A stretch of 64,000 bases of DNA, taken from assembly GCF_024124905.1 (NCBI RefSeq), contig NZ_JAMXST010000003.1, positions 186,001-250,000 of the forward strand. Direction: 5' to 3'. Of this stretch, positions 17,413 to 24,449 are shown in pieces. The DNA is from Cellulosimicrobium cellulans. Lineage in GTDB: Bacteria; Actinomycetota; Actinomycetes; Actinomycetales; Cellulomonadaceae. Position 1 is the first letter of the stretch. Each line of letters opens with the position of its first letter. The position numbers were made by a program, and so were the translations under genes. The notes beneath the pieces are model-generated. The model saw only the letters and a program-made list of their open reading frames with translations. It was not told where the DNA came from and did not search any database.

Positions 17413-18187
17413 CCCGACCCCCGGGACGGGGGCGAAGCAGGAGTACCTCCTCGAGCTGGACGACGTCCAGGCCGGGTACGGCCGCGCCGCGATGGTGCTG
17501 CGCGGGCTGACCATCAAGGTCCCCGCGTCGACGGTCGTGTGCCTCGTCGGGCCCAACGGCGCGGGCAAGTCGACGGTGCTCAAGGTCGCGAGCGGGCTGC
17601 TCAAGCCGCGCTCGGGCCGCATCCTCGTCGGCGGGCGCGACGTCACCGGCCAGGGGCCGCAGGAGATGCTGCAGTCCGGGCTCGCGCACGTGCTCCAGGG
17701 GCACAGCGTGTTCCGCGAGATGACGGTCGCGGAGAACGTGCTGCTCGGCGCGTACACGCTCCGCGACAAGCAGAAGATCGCGGAGCGCGTGGCGTTCGTG
17801 CAGAACCTCTTCCCCATCGTGGGCGAGCGGTGGAAGCAGCTCGCCGGCCTGCTGTCCGGCGGGCAGCAGAAGCAGGTCGAGTTCGCGCGCTCGCTCATGG
17901 TGAGCCCCGAGGTCGTGCTGCTCGACGAGCCGTCGATGGGCCTCGACCCCAAGACGACGTCGACCGTGTTCGAGCAGGTCGTGCGCATGCGCGACGCCGG
18001 CGTCGCGGTGCTGCTCGTCGAGCAGAACGCGCGCCGCGCGCTCGAGACGGCCGACATCGGGTGCGTGCTCGACCTCGGCCGCGTGCACATCACCGGCCCC
18101 GCGCCCGAGCTCCTCGCCGACCCCCAGCTCTCCGAGCTCTACCTCGGCGGCCGGCCCGCCGAGCGCTCGCTCTCGCAGAACGGATGA
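17405..18187 (+). CDS. Liv-type ABC ATP-binding protein (LivF-like)
   Basis: The 260-residue ATPase has Walker A GPNGAGKST, the LivF-type segment VLQGHSVFREMTVAENVLLG, signature LSGGQQKQVEFAR, Walker B VVLLDEPSMGLDP and VLLVEQNARRAL. GTG 17405 is chosen (GGAGG nine bases upstream); TTG 17402 is an in-frame alternative. It overlaps the LivG gene slightly and its stop overlaps the oxidoreductase start (ATGA), so transporter and enzyme genes are one translational unit. Confidence 0.9.
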   Translation: MSDPTPGTGAKQEYLLELDDVQAGYGRAAMVLRGLTIKVPASTVVCLVGPNGAGKSTVLKVASGLLKPRSGRILVGGRDVTGQGPQEMLQSGLAHVLQGHSVFREMTVAENVLLGAYTLRDKQKIAERVAFVQNLFPIVGERWKQLAGLLSGGQQKQVEFARSLMVSPEVVLLDEPSMGLDPKTTSTVFEQVVRMRDAGVAVLLVEQNARRALETADIGCVLDLGRVHITGPAPELLADPQLSELYLGGRPAERSLSQNG

Positions 18188-19404
18188 CCGCCCGCATGAC
18201 CAGCCAGACCACGGACGCCGCAGGGGGCGACCGACCGACCACCCGCACCGTGCGCATCGTCATGAACGGCGTGACCGGGCGCATGGGGTACCGCCAGCAC
18301 CTCGTCCGCTCGATCCTCGCGATCCGGGACGACGGCGGCGTCGAGCTCGACGACGGCACGCGCCTCCAGGTGGAGCCCGTGCTCGTGGGCCGCAACCGCG
18401 CCAAGCTCGCCGAGCTCGCCGCGCGACACGGCGTCGCCGAGTACACGACCGACCTCGACGCGGCGCTCGCGAACGACACGGCCACGATCTACTTCGACGC
18501 GCAGGTGACGTCCGAGCGGACCAAGGCGATCCTCAAGGCGATCGCGGCGGGCAAGCACGTGTACACGGAGAAGCCGATCGCGGAGTCGGTCGCGGAGGGC
18601 GAGGAGCTCGCGGAGGCGGCGCGCGCGGCCGGGGTGATCCACGGCGTCGTGCACGACAAGCTGTACCTGCCCGGCCTGCTCAAGCTCAAGCGGCTGATCG
18701 ACGGCGTGTTCTTCGGCCGCATCCTGTCCGTCCGCGGCGAGTTCGGGTACTGGGTGTTCGAGGGCGACTGGCAGCCCGCGCAGCGCCCGAGCTGGAACTA
18801 CCGCGCCGAGGACGGCGGCGGGATGGTCCTCGACATGTTCTGCCACTGGAACTACGTGCTGGAGAACCTGTTCGGCCCGGTCGAGGCGGTCATGGCGAAG
18901 GCCGTGACCCACATCCCCGAGCGCTGGGACGAGCACGGCAAGCCCTACGCCGCGACGGCGGACGACGCGGCGTACGGGATCTTCGAGCTCGCCGGGGCGG
19001 ACGGCCCGATCCTCGCGCAGGTGAACTCGTCGTGGGCGGTGCGCGTGGACCGGGGCGAGCTCGTCGAGTTCCAGGTCGACGGCACGCACGGGTCCGCGGT
19101 CGCGGGTCTGTTCGGGTGCCGCATCCAGCCGCGCGCCCGCACGCCGAAGCCGGTGTGGAACCCGGACCTGCCGACCGACCAGGACTTCCGCGCACAGTGG
19201 GAGCAGATCCCGGACAACCAGGAGTTCGTCAACGGGTTCCGCGCGCAGTGGGAGGAGTTCCTGCGCGACGTCCACGCCGGGCGACCGCACCCGTACGACT
19301 TCGACGCGGGCGTGCGCGGCCTGCGCCTCGTGGACGCGGGGTACACGTCGTCGCGCGAGGGGCGTCGGGTGGAGCTGGGCGCCGCGTCCGGAGTGGGGGC
19401 ATGA
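18184..19404 (+). CDS. Gfo/Idh/MocA-family oxidoreductase
   Basis: The 406-residue NAD(P)-dependent enzyme has an N-terminal Rossmann fold (VRIVMNGVTGRMGYRQH, ~residues 23-39), the family hallmark GKHVYTEKPIAE (EKP, ~124-135) and a C-terminal substrate domain with GGGMVLDMFCHWNYVLENLFG carrying the conserved His after the Asp. Such enzymes oxidise sugar or polyol hydroxyls, often to 3-keto derivatives. Unusually the nucleotide-binding loop reads NGVTGRMG. ATG 18184 overlaps the LivF stop, and its own stop overlaps the DUF993 gene, so it acts with the imported compound. Confidence 0.85.
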   Translation: MTARMTSQTTDAAGGDRPTTRTVRIVMNGVTGRMGYRQHLVRSILAIRDDGGVELDDGTRLQVEPVLVGRNRAKLAELAARHGVAEYTTDLDAALANDTATIYFDAQVTSERTKAILKAIAAGKHVYTEKPIAESVAEGEELAEAARAAGVIHGVVHDKLYLPGLLKLKRLIDGVFFGRILSVRGEFGYWVFEGDWQPAQRPSWNYRAEDGGGMVLDMFCHWNYVLENLFGPVEAVMAKAVTHIPERWDEHGKPYAATADDAAYGIFELAGADGPILAQVNSSWAVRVDRGELVEFQVDGTHGSAVAGLFGCRIQPRARTPKPVWNPDLPTDQDFRAQWEQIPDNQEFVNGFRAQWEEFLRDVHAGRPHPYDFDAGVRGLRLVDAGYTSSREGRRVELGAASGVGA

Positions 19405-20618
19405 GCGCGCCGGGCGGGGTGCGGATCCCGCTGCCCGACGGCGGCGCGCGGCTCGTCGAGCTGCGCGCGCCCCGGGAGTGGGCGGACCACCCCGGCCCGT
19501 ACGCGTCGCGCGTCGCGTTCGCGGCGGCGCACGTCGTCGCGGACCCGCGGGGCGAGAACGTGCCCGGCGCGCCGGCCGTCGTCGACTGGGACTCGACCCT
19601 CGCGTTCCGGCGGCACCTGTTCCGGTACGGCCTGGGCGTCGCCGAGGCGATGGACACCGCGCAGCGGAACATGGGCCTCGACTGGCCCGCGGTCCAGGAG
19701 CTCGTGTCGCGCAGCGCCGCCCAGGCGCGGGAGCTGGGCGCGCGCATCGCGTCGGGCGCGGGGACGGACCACCGGTCGCCCGACGACCTGCGGACGGTCG
19801 ACGACGTGATCGGCGCGTACGCGGAGCAGGTCGCGTTCGTCGAGGGCACGGGGTCGCAGGTCATCCTCATGGCGTCGCGGCACCTCGCGCGCGTCGCGAC
19901 GTCGGCCGACGACTACCTGCGCGTGTACGACGCGATCTTGTCCCAGGTGCGCGAGCCGGTCGTCCTGCACTGGCTCGGCGAGGCGTTCGACCCGAACCTG
20001 CGCGGCTACTGGGGGTCCGGGGACGTCGACACCGCGACCGCGACGTTCGTCGACCTCGTCCGGGCGCACGCCGCGAAGGTCGACGGGGTCAAGGTGTCGC
20101 TGCTCTCGGCGGCGCACGAGGTCGGTCTGCGCGCCGTACTTCCCGACGGCGTCCGGTTGTACACCGGCGACGACTTCCACTACCCGGAGCTGATCCGGGG
20201 CGACGGCGAGCGGCACTCCGACGCGCTGCTCGGCGCGTTCGCGGCCGTGGCCCCCGCCGCCTCGGCCGCGCTGACCGCCCTCGACGACGGCGACCTCGAC
20301 CGCTACGACGCCGAGATGGCGCCGACGCTCGCGCTCTCGCGCCACGTCTTCGAGGCGCCGACGTACTACTACAAGACCGGCATCGCGTTCCTCGCGTGGC
20401 TCGCGGGACACCAGCCCGGCTTCACGATGGTCGGAGGCCTGCAGTCCGCCCGGAGCGTCGTGCACCTCGCGCGCGCCTTCGAGCTCGCGAACGAGGCGCG
20501 CCTCCTGCCGGACCCGGACCTCGCCGCGCACCGCCTCGGCCTCGTCCTCGCAACGGCGGGCATCGACCGTGGCGAGATCGCGGGCGCGCCCGCCGAGGTC
20601 GCCGAGGTGGTCGCATGA
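19401..20618 (+). CDS. DUF993 family protein (dihydrodipicolinate-synthase-like TIM barrel)
   Basis: The 405-residue protein has the DUF993 patterns AAAHVVADPRG, VDWDSTLAFRRHLFRYGLGVAEAMDTAQRNMG in pieces, VILMASRHLARVATSADDYL, VVLHWLGEAFDPNLRGYWGS, KVDGVKVSLLSAAHE (with a lysine where NAL/DapA-type aldolases have the Schiff-base lysine) and LYTGDDFHYPELIRGDG. The reaction is not established. In this operon it sits between an oxidoreductase and an isomerase, so an aldolase/lyase or hydrolytic step on the oxidised sugar is plausible. Coupled by ATGA overlaps on both sides. Confidence 0.8.
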   Translation: MSAPGGVRIPLPDGGARLVELRAPREWADHPGPYASRVAFAAAHVVADPRGENVPGAPAVVDWDSTLAFRRHLFRYGLGVAEAMDTAQRNMGLDWPAVQELVSRSAAQARELGARIASGAGTDHRSPDDLRTVDDVIGAYAEQVAFVEGTGSQVILMASRHLARVATSADDYLRVYDAILSQVREPVVLHWLGEAFDPNLRGYWGSGDVDTATATFVDLVRAHAAKVDGVKVSLLSAAHEVGLRAVLPDGVRLYTGDDFHYPELIRGDGERHSDALLGAFAAVAPAASAALTALDDGDLDRYDAEMAPTLALSRHVFEAPTYYYKTGIAFLAWLAGHQPGFTMVGGLQSARSVVHLARAFELANEARLLPDPDLAAHRLGLVLATAGIDRGEIAGAPAEVAEVVA

Positions 20619-21655
20619 GCACCGAGATCTCGGAGTTCCCGTCCTCCGTCCCCCGGTCTTCCGCCGACCAGGCGATCCTGCGCGCCGACCAGGTGGTCTC
20701 GGCTCGTCCTGGTGGCGCGACGGACCAGGACCACCTGCTCGGCGGAGCGGTGGGTGACGTGGACGTGCCCAGCGGGGTCCGCGCGCGGGTCGGGACGCCG
20801 GGGGTCGGTGATCCTCGGCTCGCGCGGCTGTCCCTGAACCAGCGGACGACGGCGCGGTGGTCGCTGCGCGAGGCGATCGACGGCTGCGTCGCCGCGGGGC
20901 TCCCGGCCATCGGGGTCTGGCGTGAACCCGTCGCCGACGTCGGGCTCGACACCGCGGTGCGGTGGGTGCGCGACGCCGGGCTGCGGGTGTCGTCCGTGTG
21001 CCGCGGCGGGTTCTTCACCGCGAGCGACCCGGACGCGCGCGCCGCGGCCCACGCGAGCAACCTCGCCGCGATCGCGGAGACGGCGGCCCTCGGCGCGCCG
21101 ACGCTCGTCCTCGTCCCGGGCGGGCTGCCCGACGGCGACCGCGACCTGATCGGTGCCCGGGCACGCGCGGCGGACGCGATCGCCGCGCTCGTCCCGGCCG
21201 CGCGTGACGCGGGCGTGACCCTCGGTATCGAGCCCATGAACCCGATCTTCGCGGCGGACCGCGGCGTCGTCTCGACGCTCGAGCAGGCCCTCGACCTCGC
21301 CGAGCCGTTCGCGCCCGCGGAGGTGGGCGTCGTCGTCGACACCTACCACCTGTGGTGGGAGCCCAAGGTGCACGAGCAGATCGCGCGGGCGGGCGCCGCG
21401 GGCCGGATCGTCAGCTACCAGGTGTGCGACTGGATCACGCCCCTGCCCGCGGACACGCTGCTCGGCCGCGGCATGATGGGCGACGGCCACGTCGACTTCG
21501 CCGCGTTCACGCGCTCGGTGGCGGCGGCGGGCTACGCCGGTGACGTCGAGGTCGAGATCTTCCACGCCGACGTCTGGGCCGCGCCCGGCGCCGACGTCGT
21601 GGCGACGCTCGCCCGCCGGTACGTCGAGCTCGTCGAGCCCCACCTCGCGCGCTGA
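20615..21655 (+). CDS. Sugar phosphate isomerase/epimerase family TIM-barrel protein with repeat-derived N-terminal extension
   Basis: The 346-residue protein has the AP-endonuclease-2/xylose-isomerase-like barrel from about residue 68: RLARLSLNQRTTARWSLREA, TLVLVPGGLPDGD, LGIEPMNPIFAADRG (metal Glu), VGVVVDTYHLWWEP (metal Asp/His), GRIVSYQVCDW and GDVEVEIFH. The first ~67 residues have no counterpart in this fold and are encoded by palindromic, repeat-like DNA. ATG 20615 overlaps the DUF993 stop, which supports the long form; a GTG near 20779 could give the usual length. Members of this fold epimerise, isomerise or cleave sugar derivatives. Confidence 0.83.
   Translation: MSTEISEFPSSVPRSSADQAILRADQVVSARPGGATDQDHLLGGAVGDVDVPSGVRARVGTPGVGDPRLARLSLNQRTTARWSLREAIDGCVAAGLPAIGVWREPVADVGLDTAVRWVRDAGLRVSSVCRGGFFTASDPDARAAAHASNLAAIAETAALGAPTLVLVPGGLPDGDRDLIGARARAADAIAALVPAARDAGVTLGIEPMNPIFAADRGVVSTLEQALDLAEPFAPAEVGVVVDTYHLWWEPKVHEQIARAGAAGRIVSYQVCDWITPLPADTLLGRGMMGDGHVDFAAFTRSVAAAGYAGDVEVEIFHADVWAAPGADVVATLARRYVELVEPHLAR
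20690..20737. repeat. Nested palindromic REP-like element inside a coding region
   Basis: Outer arms CAGGTGGTC (20690-20698) and GACCACCTG (20729-20737) enclose inner arms TCCTGGT (20707-20713) and ACCAGGA (20724-20730). A direct repeat of CGCCGACCAGG precedes it. The element lies within the atypical N-terminal extension of the isomerase gene. Confidence 0.6.
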
Positions 21656-21748
21656 CGGACGCTGGCCGACGGGCCGGGGCGCGAACGCCTCGGCCGGTCG
21701 GCCGGCGCCGGGTAGGGTGCCCGGAGGCCCGAGCACGGAGGTGGACGG

Positions 21749-22060
21749 ATGGACGGGGCGGCGCGGACGCGGTTCGTGGGCGACACGAAGCAGGCGCGCA
21801 CGTACGCGTGGTTCCTGACCTTCGCCGCCGTCGTCCCTCCCGCCGTCGTCGCGGTCTTCGTGCTGGGCTGGTACCGCGCCCAGGTGTACGGCTGGACGGA
21901 GGGCTTCCGCAGCTACCACGCGGGCGACCCGTTCCCCTGGGGCTGGGTGGCCGTCGGCGTGCTGGCCTGCGTGTTCCTCGGCCGGTTCGCCGTCCGGCAG
22001 TGGCGCCGGTACCGCGCGCTCGTGGCCGACGACCGCCGCCGCGGCGTGCGCCCGTCCTGA
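21749..22060 (+). CDS. Small two-TM membrane protein, upstream of WXG100 locus 2
   Basis: The 103-residue protein has a short basic N-terminus, a membrane segment at about residues 21-40, a short outside loop (YGWTEGFRSYHAGDPFPW), a second segment at about 65-82 and a basic cytoplasmic tail. GGAGG precedes ATG 21749. No family recognised. It lies 127 bp ahead of the WXG100-like gene on the same strand and may belong with it, as a two-TM protein also accompanies locus 1. Confidence 0.65.
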   Translation: MDGAARTRFVGDTKQARTYAWFLTFAAVVPPAVVAVFVLGWYRAQVYGWTEGFRSYHAGDPFPWGWVAVGVLACVFLGRFAVRQWRRYRALVADDRRRGVRPS

Positions 22061-22187
22061 CGGGCATGGGGACCGGTCACCATCGACGTCTCCCGCTCCG
22101 CCTCCGTACCCTGTCGGCGGCGCCGGCACGGCGTGACCGACCCGGGAGCGTGCGGGGGGTGCGGGTGAGAGCGCAGAGGGGCGAGGA

Positions 22188-23117
22188 ATGAGCAGCGGGA
22201 TGTACGGGGCCGACGTCGAGGCCCTGCGCTCGCTCGCGGGCCGTGTGGCGGACGGCGCGCAGGCCCTGGAGCTGGCCGCGGCGGCGATCGAGACGGCCGT
22301 GGGCCGAGCGGGCTGGGAGGGCTCCGACGCCGCCGAGTTCCGCACCGCGTGGACGTCGACCCTGCGGCCGAGCCTGACGGGCACCGCCGCGCTGCTCACG
22401 GACGCCGCCGACGTCCTGCGCGGCAACGCCGAGCAGCAGGACGCGACGAGCCGCGACGGTGGCGCGGGCGGGCCGGGCGGCCCCGGTGGGCCCGGCGGAC
22501 CGGGTTCTCCGGGTGGGCCAGGCGATCCGGTGACCCAGGGTGGCGACGGCGGTCCGCCGGACTGGCTGGTCCCGCCGTCGTGGCTCACGACGGACATGAC
22601 CCAGGGCGGCGTGCTCAACTGGGTCGCGTCCCAGGGAGTCGACGCCTGGGCGGCGATGAACAAGCTCGACGACCCGCTCAACGTGGCGGGGCTCGCGGAC
22701 AACCTCGCGTCCGCCGGCAAGGTGCTCAAGGGCGCCGGGTTCCTGTTCGACGGCTACTCGGTGTACAGCGGCTCGGTGCAGGCGTGGGAGGGCTTCGCGG
22801 AGGGCGACGGGTTCAAGGGGACGGACGGCGTCATCACCGCGGGTCTCGGCGCCGCCGGCATCGGCGCGGCGATCTTCCTCGCGAGCAACCCGGTCGGTTG
22901 GGCGATCGCGGGTGCGGGAGCCGTGTGGGGCGTCGCGACCCTGCTCTCCGGCGACGTCCCCGTGACGAAGCGCATCGCCGACGGCGCGGGCTGGTTGTGG
23001 GATCGTGGGGGCGACCTCGCCGACGGTGCCGCCGACCTCGCCGGCGACGTGTGGGACGCGGGCGGGGACTTCGTCGACGGGGCGACCGAGACGCTGAAGA
23101 AGGTATGGCCGTGGTGA
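22188..23117 (+). CDS. WXG100-like fusion protein with glycine-rich hydrophobic region (locus 2)
   Basis: The 309-residue protein starts MSSGMYGADVEALRSL and has WEG at the helical turn (RAGWEGSDAAEFRTAW), a Gly/Pro linker (GGPGGPGGPGG, ~90-115), a hydrophobic region with SNPVGWAIAGAGAVWG and an amphipathic tail of GD-type repeats (GGDLADGAADLAGDVWDAGG). Each block has a counterpart in the protein encoded at 9922-10926, so the two are paralogues. No catalytic domain is recognised. GAGGGGCGAGGA precedes ATG 22188. A possible type VII secretion substrate; the secretion genes are not in this window. Confidence 0.72.
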   Translation: MSSGMYGADVEALRSLAGRVADGAQALELAAAAIETAVGRAGWEGSDAAEFRTAWTSTLRPSLTGTAALLTDAADVLRGNAEQQDATSRDGGAGGPGGPGGPGGPGSPGGPGDPVTQGGDGGPPDWLVPPSWLTTDMTQGGVLNWVASQGVDAWAAMNKLDDPLNVAGLADNLASAGKVLKGAGFLFDGYSVYSGSVQAWEGFAEGDGFKGTDGVITAGLGAAGIGAAIFLASNPVGWAIAGAGAVWGVATLLSGDVPVTKRIADGAGWLWDRGGDLADGAADLAGDVWDAGGDFVDGATETLKKVWPW

Positions 23118-23172
23118 CCGCGGCCCACGCGCCGGACCGCGGCCGCGGTCCGCACGAGGAGAGGGACGACCG

Positions 23173-23814
23173 ATGACCACGCAGACCGAGGCGGCGAGCC
23201 GTCCGGACGACGGGCTCATCGAGCTCACGGGGCCGGAGCTGCTCGTGCTCCTGTCGCTCAACGAGGGACCCGCCGCCACGAGGACGCGCGAGAACCTGCG
23301 CCTCCCCGACGTGCCCGCCGACTCCCCCCTCCTCGCGGCGGGGCTCAGCTCGCTCGTCGTGCGGCGCCTCGCGCGTGTCGAGGGCGAGGTGCTCGCGCCC
23401 GTCGGCAACGTCGTCCCGCTCACGCGCGTCCTCACGACCGCGACCGAGTGGGTGGAGGCGGCGGCGATCGCGGACGAGCGCACCAACGCCGCGCTGCTCG
23501 TCGGTGCGCAGGGCGGTGCGGTCGTGCTCGAGCCGCGCCCGTTCGGCATCTGGCACGTGCGGCCGCTCCAGATGGGCGACCCTCTGCCCGAGGCCGCGTC
23601 GCGGTTCGTCCGGGCCGCGTTCGCGCAGCTCCCGGGGCGGCCGTTCGGGGGGAGCGTCAAGGTCGTCGACGCGTCCGGGGCCCGCACCGCCGCCGTCCGC
23701 GTCGAGAGCGACGGGACGTGGGAGATGACGAGCGGTCCGGCCGGCGACGAGCCCGCACCGTCCCCCATCACGCCCGACCCGACGTTCGGCGTGCTCGCGA
23801 CCGCGGTCGCGTGA
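23173..23814 (+). CDS. EspG-like putative partner of the WXG100 protein (locus 2)
   Basis: The 213-residue soluble protein has an N-terminal block (IELTGPELLVLLSLNEGP...LSSLVVRRLARVEG) and a second block (EWVEAAAIADERTNAALLVG) arranged like the protein encoded at 9110-9925, but it is about 60 residues shorter. It lies 55 bp after the WXG gene with GAGGAGAGGGACG ahead of ATG 23173. It ends 10 bp from the convergent HxlR gene. A chaperone or partner role is inferred from position and pattern only. Confidence 0.6.
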   Translation: MTTQTEAASRPDDGLIELTGPELLVLLSLNEGPAATRTRENLRLPDVPADSPLLAAGLSSLVVRRLARVEGEVLAPVGNVVPLTRVLTTATEWVEAAAIADERTNAALLVGAQGGAVVLEPRPFGIWHVRPLQMGDPLPEAASRFVRAAFAQLPGRPFGGSVKVVDASGARTAAVRVESDGTWEMTSGPAGDEPAPSPITPDPTFGVLATAVA

Positions 23815-23824
23815 CCTGCGGCCC

Positions 23825-24367
23825 TCAGAGGTCCTGGAGCGACGCCTCGCGCTCGTCGTAGGCGCTGCGCGCGGCGGCGATGCGCTCCTGGTGCGCCTCG
23901 GTCCACACGACGAGCGCCTTCGTCGTCGCGTGGAGGGAGCGCCCCATCTCGGTGAGGGCGTAGTCGACGCGCGGCGGGACGGTCGGGTAGACCGTGCGCT
24001 CGACGATGCCGTCGCGCTCGAGCTGGCGCAGCGTGCGCGACAGCATGCGCTGGCTGATCCCGTCGATCTCCCGCTTGAGCTCGGTGAACCGCATGACCCG
24101 CCGGTCGAGCAGCGCGATGGCGAGCAGCGACCACTTGTCCGCGATGCGGTCGAGGATCTGCCGCACCTCGCAGTCCTCGCGCGCGTCCCACTGCCAGACC
24201 TCGACGTCGCTCTCCCACTTTGCCGGTGGGCAGCCGTGACGGTCCTCGGAGGTCGGGGCGTCGTCGGGCGCGCCCGCGCGAGCAGCCTCGTGCCCGTCCG
24301 CGGTCCGTCCGCGCGCCGCCACGGTATCCACGGTGATACCTGGTGAGTCGAATGTGCCGTCTTCCAT
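23825..24367 (-). CDS. HxlR-family transcriptional regulator
   Basis: The 180-residue protein has a ~55-residue disordered N-terminus followed by the HxlR winged helix: the redox-capable cysteine C66 in EDCEVRQILDRIADKWSLL, RVMRFTELKREIDGISQRML and RTLRQLERDGIVER. It is divergent from an MFS exporter gene, with a perfect palindrome between them, so it probably represses that exporter. HxlR members often sense electrophiles or oxidants through the conserved cysteine. Confidence 0.88.
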   Translation of the reverse strand: MEDGTFDSPGITVDTVAARGRTADGHEAARAGAPDDAPTSEDRHGCPPAKWESDVEVWQWDAREDCEVRQILDRIADKWSLLAIALLDRRVMRFTELKREIDGISQRMLSRTLRQLERDGIVERTVYPTVPPRVDYALTEMGRSLHATTKALVVWTEAHQERIAAARSAYDEREASLQDL

Positions 24368-24413
24368 GCCTCCTGATCCTGACCCACGATGGGCTCGGTA
24401 TCAAGAGGTAACC

Positions 24414-24431
24414 GAGTACCGAGCGGTACTC
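24414..24431. promoter_or_regulatory. Palindromic operator between HxlR and MFS genes
   Basis: GAGTACCG-AG-CGGTACTC is a perfect 18-bp palindrome located 19 bp before the MFS start codon and 47 bp from the HxlR start. The GTACC/GGTAC core is repeated nearby in CGGTATC and GGTAACC. Likely the HxlR binding site. Confidence 0.65.
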
Positions 24432-24449
24432 AGGAGGAAGGGGACGGGC

